NCBI GenBank assembly: GCA_023433275.1
Contig: JAEZDN010000126.1
Location: 1-16,645 of the forward strand
Length of the DNA stretch: 16,645 bases
Direction: 5' to 3'
Source: Verrucomicrobiota bacterium
Lineage (GTDB): Bacteria > Verrucomicrobiota > Verrucomicrobiia > Opitutales > Opitutaceae
Positions 13,270 to 16,645 of the stretch are shown one piece after another (within the stretch, counting starts at the first letter, position 1; every line of letters begins with the position of its first letter). The notes below the pieces were generated by a model. The model did no database searches and had not been told where the DNA came from. It saw only the letters and a program-made list of their open reading frames with translations. The translations under genes and the position numbers were made by a program.

Positions 13270-13373
13270 CCAACTCGTTCTCGTTCTCTTAATCGTTCTC
13301 GTTCTCCTCCCTTTTCCCGCCGAACCAACCCCAACCCCGCGATTAAGAGAAAGAGTAAGAGTACGAGAAAGAT
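13270..13373. repeat. Polypyrimidine/polypurine inverted repeat module B2
   Basis: The left arm is 13270-13307 (CCAACTCGTTCTCGTTCTCT...), the right arm 13339-13373 (GCGATTAAGAGAAAGAGTAA...), and the loop is about 31 bases. It corresponds to module A2. It is followed by CACCGCCGACCGTCCACCGCC and then the AAATCATAAATCGT leader tract. Confidence 0.87.
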
Positions 13374-13420
13374 ACCGCCCGCCGCCCACCGCCGACCGTC
13401 CACCGCCTTCGGGCCGCCGC

Positions 13421-13453
13421 GGAAATCATAAATCGTAAATCATAAATCGTAAG
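13421..13453 (+). repeat. AAATCATAAATCGT leader repeat before array gene 4
   Basis: GGAAATCATAAATCGTAAAT and a second CATAAATCGTAAG unit form a tandem repeat (unit about 14 bases) that ends 8 bases before the ATG at 13461. It matches the element at 10551-10584. No Shine-Dalgarno is present between it and the start. Confidence 0.78.
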
Positions 13454-13460
13454 TTTCCCC

Positions 13461-15875
13461 ATGCTTTCCGATCTCCGCTTCGCCTTCCGCCAGCTCCTGA
13501 AATCCCCCGGCTTCACCCTCATCGCCGTGGTCACGCTGGCCCTCGGCATCGGCCTGAACACCTCGATGTTCAGCCTGATGAACCTCCTCGTCCTGCGGCC
13601 GCTGCCCTTTCCCGAGCGCGAACAGCTCGTCCGCATCTATCGCACGACCCCCCAGTCGAACGACGCCGAGCACTACTATGCCGATTTCATCGACCTGCAG
13701 CCCGAGGTCGCGTCCTTCGCCGATCTCGCAGCCTTTCGTTTCTGGAACTACGCCCTCGCCGTCGAGGGCCGCCCGGCGGTCAACCTGAACGGCTACCGCG
13801 TCTCCACCAACCTCTTTGCCACCCTCGGCGTGCAACCCGCCCTCGGCCGCTTCTTCACCGCCGACGAGGACCGCCCGGCCAATCACGTCATCGTCCTCGG
13901 CTACGCCACCTGGCAGACCCAGTTCGGCGGTGATCCGTCTGTGGTCGGCCGCACCGTGACGCTCGACAACGAACCCACCACCATCATCGGGGTCGCGCCC
14001 GCCTCGCTCACCTCGGCTTCCCTTCTGACGCCGGGCGACGTTTTCCGTCCCCTCGCGCTGACCGATGATGAAAAACGCAGCTACGGCTCCAGCGAGACCC
14101 GCCTCCTCGCCCGCCTGCGCCCGGGCATCACGCTCGAGCAATTCGACGCCCGGTTGAAAACCATCGCCGCCAACCTCGGGCCGCTGCGCCCGAAGGAACA
14201 CGCCCGCGACGGCCTGCGCGCCATCTCTCTCCAGGCGTCCACGCGCGGCACCGACACCGTGGGCATCACCACCATGCTGCTCGCTCTATCCGGTTTCGTC
14301 CTGCTGATCGCGTGCGCCAATCTCGCCAACCTCCAACTCGCCCGCGCCATTGCCCGCTCCCACGAGCATGCCATCCGCGCGGCGCTCGGCGCCTCCCGCT
14401 CGCGCCTGCTGCGCCCGCCGCTCATCGAGAGCATGCTGCTCGCCGTCGGCGGCGGCCTGCTCGGCGTCCTGGTTGCCCTCTGGGCCAACGACTGGCTCTC
14501 CACCCAGCTCGTTGCGACCGGCTCGGTCAACCATGCGCTGGCGCTTGACTGGCCGGTGCTCGCCTTTGCGCTCGCGCTGTCCCTGCTCACTGGCGCGGTG
14601 TTCGGCCTCGCGCCGGCCTGGCTCACCTCGCGCGTCCGGGTCAACGAATCGCTCAAGGTCGGCACCCGCGGCTCCACCGGCGACCGCGTACAGCACCGCG
14701 TCCGCCACAGCCTGATCGTGCTCCAGTTTGCCAACGCGCTCGTCCTCCTCGCCGGCGCGGGTTTCGTCGTCACCGGCGTCGACAAGCTCCTCTCGGTCAA
14801 CACCGGCTGGAACCAACACGGGCTCGCCGAGTGCGTGCTCACCCTGCCCCAGACCAAATACTCAACCCCGCAGCAGACCTACCTGTTCTACACCCGGCTC
14901 CAGGAACGCCTTTCCGCCCTGCCGGGCGCCCGCGAGGTCACGGTCGGTTGGACCCTGCCGTTCTTCGGCTACCTCGCCCACCGCGCGATCCTCGTCGAGG
15001 GCCGCGAACCGCCGCCGGCCGGACAAGAGCCGATCGCCGGCGTGAATGGCGTCGAACCGTCGTACCTCGACACGCTGCAGGTCAACTTGGTCGCCGGCCG
15101 CCATTTCACCCGCGCTGACGAGTTCACCTCCCCGCCCGTCGCGATCATCAACGCGTCCCTCGCCCGGGCTCTGTTTCCCAACGGCAACGCCCTTGGCGAA
15201 CGCATCAGCATTTCCGATCCGCGCAACCCGGTCTGGGCCGAGGTGGTTGGCATCATGCCCGACCTCAAGATGGCGCTCGACGGTCTCGTGGACCCCATCC
15301 CCTTCCAGGTGCTGCGCCCGCTGGCGCAGGAGCCATGGAACTACGTGACCGTGGCCGTGCGTTCCGAGCGTCCCGAACTGCTCATCGAGCCGATGGGGCG
15401 GACCATCGCGGAACTGGACCCCAACCTCGCCGTGCAACAGCTCGACACGGTCGACCAGCGAATCGCGGCGGCCACCGGCAGCCTCGGCATGATCAAGACG
15501 GTTTTGATCTGTTTCGCCGGCCTCGGTCTCTTTCTCGCCGCACTCGGACTCTACGGCGTGATCGCCCGCCTCGTCCTGCAACGCACGCCGGAGATCGGCA
15601 TTCGCGTCGCCCTCGGCGCCGAGGCGGGCGATGTCATCTGGCTTATCCTCGGCTCCGGTTTGCGCCTCATCGCCTATGGCGCGGCCATTGGTCTGGCCGG
15701 TTCCCTCGGCCTCTACTTCCTCCTGAGCCGCTGGTCGCAGGCCCCGTCCATCAATGTCCCCGCGGTCTTCGCCATCATCACCGGCATCCTGGTCGTCGTC
15801 GGCCTCATCGCGTGCTGGCTCCCCGCGCGTCGCGCCACCCGCATCGACCCCATCTCGGCGCTCCGCGCCGAATGA
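13461..15875 (+). CDS. ADOP-type duplicated ABC transporter permease, array gene 4
   Basis: This 804-residue double permease begins MLSDLRFAFRQLLKSPGFT with TM1 (about 20-44) and TLALGIGLNTSMFSLMN. Next come the first periplasmic MacB domain (about 50-255), the first FtsX unit (about 271-400), and a linker TM near 415-440. The second periplasmic domain runs to about 665, and the second FtsX unit from about 676 has QRTPEIGIRVALGAE and the ending PARRATRIDPISALRAE. It is the close sister of array gene 2 along its full length, so one arose by duplication or transfer of the other, with gene 3 now lying between them. In the first coupling helix it reads SHEHAIRAALGAS where gene 2 reads GREFAVRAALGAS; the E and R are kept. 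The upstream spacer resembles that of gene 3, not that of gene 2. Partner ATPase and substrate are unknown. Confidence 0.94.
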   Translation: MLSDLRFAFRQLLKSPGFTLIAVVTLALGIGLNTSMFSLMNLLVLRPLPFPEREQLVRIYRTTPQSNDAEHYYADFIDLQPEVASFADLAAFRFWNYALAVEGRPAVNLNGYRVSTNLFATLGVQPALGRFFTADEDRPANHVIVLGYATWQTQFGGDPSVVGRTVTLDNEPTTIIGVAPASLTSASLLTPGDVFRPLALTDDEKRSYGSSETRLLARLRPGITLEQFDARLKTIAANLGPLRPKEHARDGLRAISLQASTRGTDTVGITTMLLALSGFVLLIACANLANLQLARAIARSHEHAIRAALGASRSRLLRPPLIESMLLAVGGGLLGVLVALWANDWLSTQLVATGSVNHALALDWPVLAFALALSLLTGAVFGLAPAWLTSRVRVNESLKVGTRGSTGDRVQHRVRHSLIVLQFANALVLLAGAGFVVTGVDKLLSVNTGWNQHGLAECVLTLPQTKYSTPQQTYLFYTRLQERLSALPGAREVTVGWTLPFFGYLAHRAILVEGREPPPAGQEPIAGVNGVEPSYLDTLQVNLVAGRHFTRADEFTSPPVAIINASLARALFPNGNALGERISISDPRNPVWAEVVGIMPDLKMALDGLVDPIPFQVLRPLAQEPWNYVTVAVRSERPELLIEPMGRTIAELDPNLAVQQLDTVDQRIAAATGSLGMIKTVLICFAGLGLFLAALGLYGVIARLVLQRTPEIGIRVALGAEAGDVIWLILGSGLRLIAYGAAIGLAGSLGLYFLLSRWSQAPSINVPAVFAIITGILVVVGLIACWLPARRATRIDPISALRAE

Positions 15876-15906
15876 GCCCTCAGCCCTCAGCGGGACTCAT
15901 GCAGTT

Positions 15907-16051
15907 GGAAAACCACCGATGGACACAAATGCACACAAATGGCCCGGACAAGGCAGTCCTTGGTGGCCGAAATAGCGGCGCATCGATTGGCTCCGAACCT
16001 GAATTGTTCCACTCCTTATCCATCTGCGTGAATCCATGTTGATCTGTGGTT
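15907..16051. repeat. Large imperfect inverted repeat of the ACCACNGATGGACAC family
   Basis: The left arm 15907-15942 (GGAAAACCACCGATGGACAC...) contains internal AAATG/CACAC repetition. The right arm 16019-16051, read on the other strand, starts AACCACAGATCAACATGGAT. The arms share AACCACNGAT and a CACNCANATGG end, with a 76-base loop between them. There is no ORF with transposase features inside, so it looks like a dispersed non-coding repeat or MITE-like element. It fills about half of the 317-base spacer after array gene 4; the remainder holds another repeat (16116-16142). Confidence 0.7.
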
Positions 16052-16115
16052 GATCTGCATTCTTCCGGCTCAGCTTACCGCCCACTCATTTTCAATCATC
16101 TAGCTCCTTCCTCCT

Positions 16116-16142
16116 GCTGACAGCTGATCACTGAAAGCTGAC
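16116..16142 (+). repeat. GCTGACAGCTGATC repeat, second copy, before array gene 5
   Basis: This 27-base unit matches 7630-7656 at 26 of 27 positions. Internally it is nearly self-complementary (CAGCTG core, CTGAAAGCTGAC end). It lies 50 bases before the ATG at 16193. A CCCTCAGCCCTCAGC run just after the stop of gene 4 (about 15878-15892) may be a decayed partner arm. Confidence 0.82.
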
Positions 16143-16192
16143 GGCTCCTTCCACCCACCAACACACCACGGGTTGCTACGAACAAACAACCC

Positions 16193-16645
16193 ATGTTCAC
16201 CGACCTCCGCCATGCCCTCCGCCTCCTCCTGAAATCCCCCCTGTTCTCGCTCATCGCCATCGCCACCCTGGCGCTCGGCATCGGCGCGAACACGGCGATC
16301 TTCTCGTTCATCAACGCGTTTTTCCTGAAAAACTTCACGGTCCGCGCGCCGCAGGAACTCGTCACCCTCTACACGACCGACGAGCGCAACCCGGGCCTCC
16401 TGCCGGTTTCGCATCTCAACTTCCGCGACTACCAGGACCGGAACGAGGTCTTCAGCGGCCTCGCCTGCTACGGCTTCGCCGCCGCCACCTGGGTGCGCGA
16501 GGGCGCGGGCGAACCGGTCCAGCTCAACGGCGAGATCGTGTCGGGCAACTTCTTCGATGTGCTCGGCGTGAAGGCCACCCTCGGCCGCACTTTTCTGCCC
16601 GAGGAATACGCCGCGCTCGGCACGCACCCCGTCGTGGTCCTCGGG
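16193..16645 (+). CDS. ADOP-type ABC transporter permease, array gene 5 (5' part only, runs off window)
   Basis: The first 151 residues are present and remain open to the window end. It begins MFTDLRHALRLLLKSPLFS with TM1 (about 20-44) and the canonical TLALGIGANTAIFSFIN, followed by the start of a MacB-type periplasmic domain. That domain holds the usual NFRDYQDRN...FSGLACY step (about 76-92), QLNGEIVSGNFFDVLGV and LGRTFLPEE. The region after TM1 differs from the other copies: FFLKNFTVRAPQELVTLYTT replaces the LRPLPYPE-type junction, so this is a separate lineage. Whether the full gene carries the second permease unit cannot be seen, but its place in the array makes it likely. The leader has no Shine-Dalgarno (AACAACCC before ATG). 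The spacer from gene 4 is 317 bases of dispersed repeats. Confidence 0.88.
   Translation, partial: MFTDLRHALRLLLKSPLFSLIAIATLALGIGANTAIFSFINAFFLKNFTVRAPQELVTLYTTDERNPGLLPVSHLNFRDYQDRNEVFSGLACYGFAAATWVREGAGEPVQLNGEIVSGNFFDVLGVKATLGRTFLPEEYAALGTHPVVVLG

Noticed and set aside
10170..13373. CRISPR array made by the repeated CTCGTTCTC units
   Set aside because: Spacing is irregular, the units are inverted pairs rather than direct repeats with equal spacers, and large genes lie between them. No cas gene is seen.
15876..16192. Insertion sequence between array genes 4 and 5
   Set aside because: Inverted arms are present but there is no transposase frame inside and no visible target duplication. Kept only as a repeat.

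Overview
The window is GC-rich, with strongly C- or G-ending codons. The best guess for the source is a member of the Verrucomicrobiota, Opitutaceae type (Opitutus or Lacunisphaera-like). An acidobacterium is the main alternative. This rests on codon style, on the array of duplicated MacB/FtsX permeases and on intergenic regions full of short dispersed repeats. There is no rRNA, tRNA or other phylogenetic marker to settle it.

Left part (1-4174): a run of unrelated housekeeping or accessory genes. It holds a DUF885 metallopeptidase-like protein whose N-terminus is missing or frame-broken, a 62-residue DUF2892 (YgaP-type) membrane protein, a minus-strand gamma carbonic anhydrase preceded by a small membrane ORF, and a plus-strand concentrative nucleoside transporter (NupC/CNT family). 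Three copies of a palindromic repeat lie between the first two genes.

Middle (4175-5051): a non-coding stretch with GC-rich hairpins, then two short, unrecognised hydrophobic ORFs (4507-4623 and 4628-4867) separated by 4 bases.

Right part (5052-16645): five tandem, same-strand genes for very large fused permeases of the ADOP type (acidobacterial duplicated orphan permease). Each complete copy reads TM - MacB periplasmic domain - FtsX domain - TM - second MacB periplasmic domain - second FtsX domain. Four are complete (801 to 838 residues) and the fifth runs off the window end. No ATPase subunit is encoded anywhere in the window, so the energy-coupling partner must be elsewhere or absent. Genes 2 and 4 of the array are clearly closest relatives, and genes 1, 3 and 5 are distinct.

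The most unusual feature is the spacers between the permease genes. They are built from a small vocabulary of repeats: a polypyrimidine arm paired with a polypurine arm, a GTCAGCTTTCAGC family, an AAATCATAAATC family, an ACCACNGATGGACAC family and others. These run almost to the start codons, and no Shine-Dalgarno is seen there. Their arrangement does not follow the relatedness of the genes. The spacers before genes 3 and 4 are copies of each other although those genes are not sisters, while gene 2, the sister of gene 4, has a leader type shared with gene 5. This mosaic is the strongest candidate for something not previously described.
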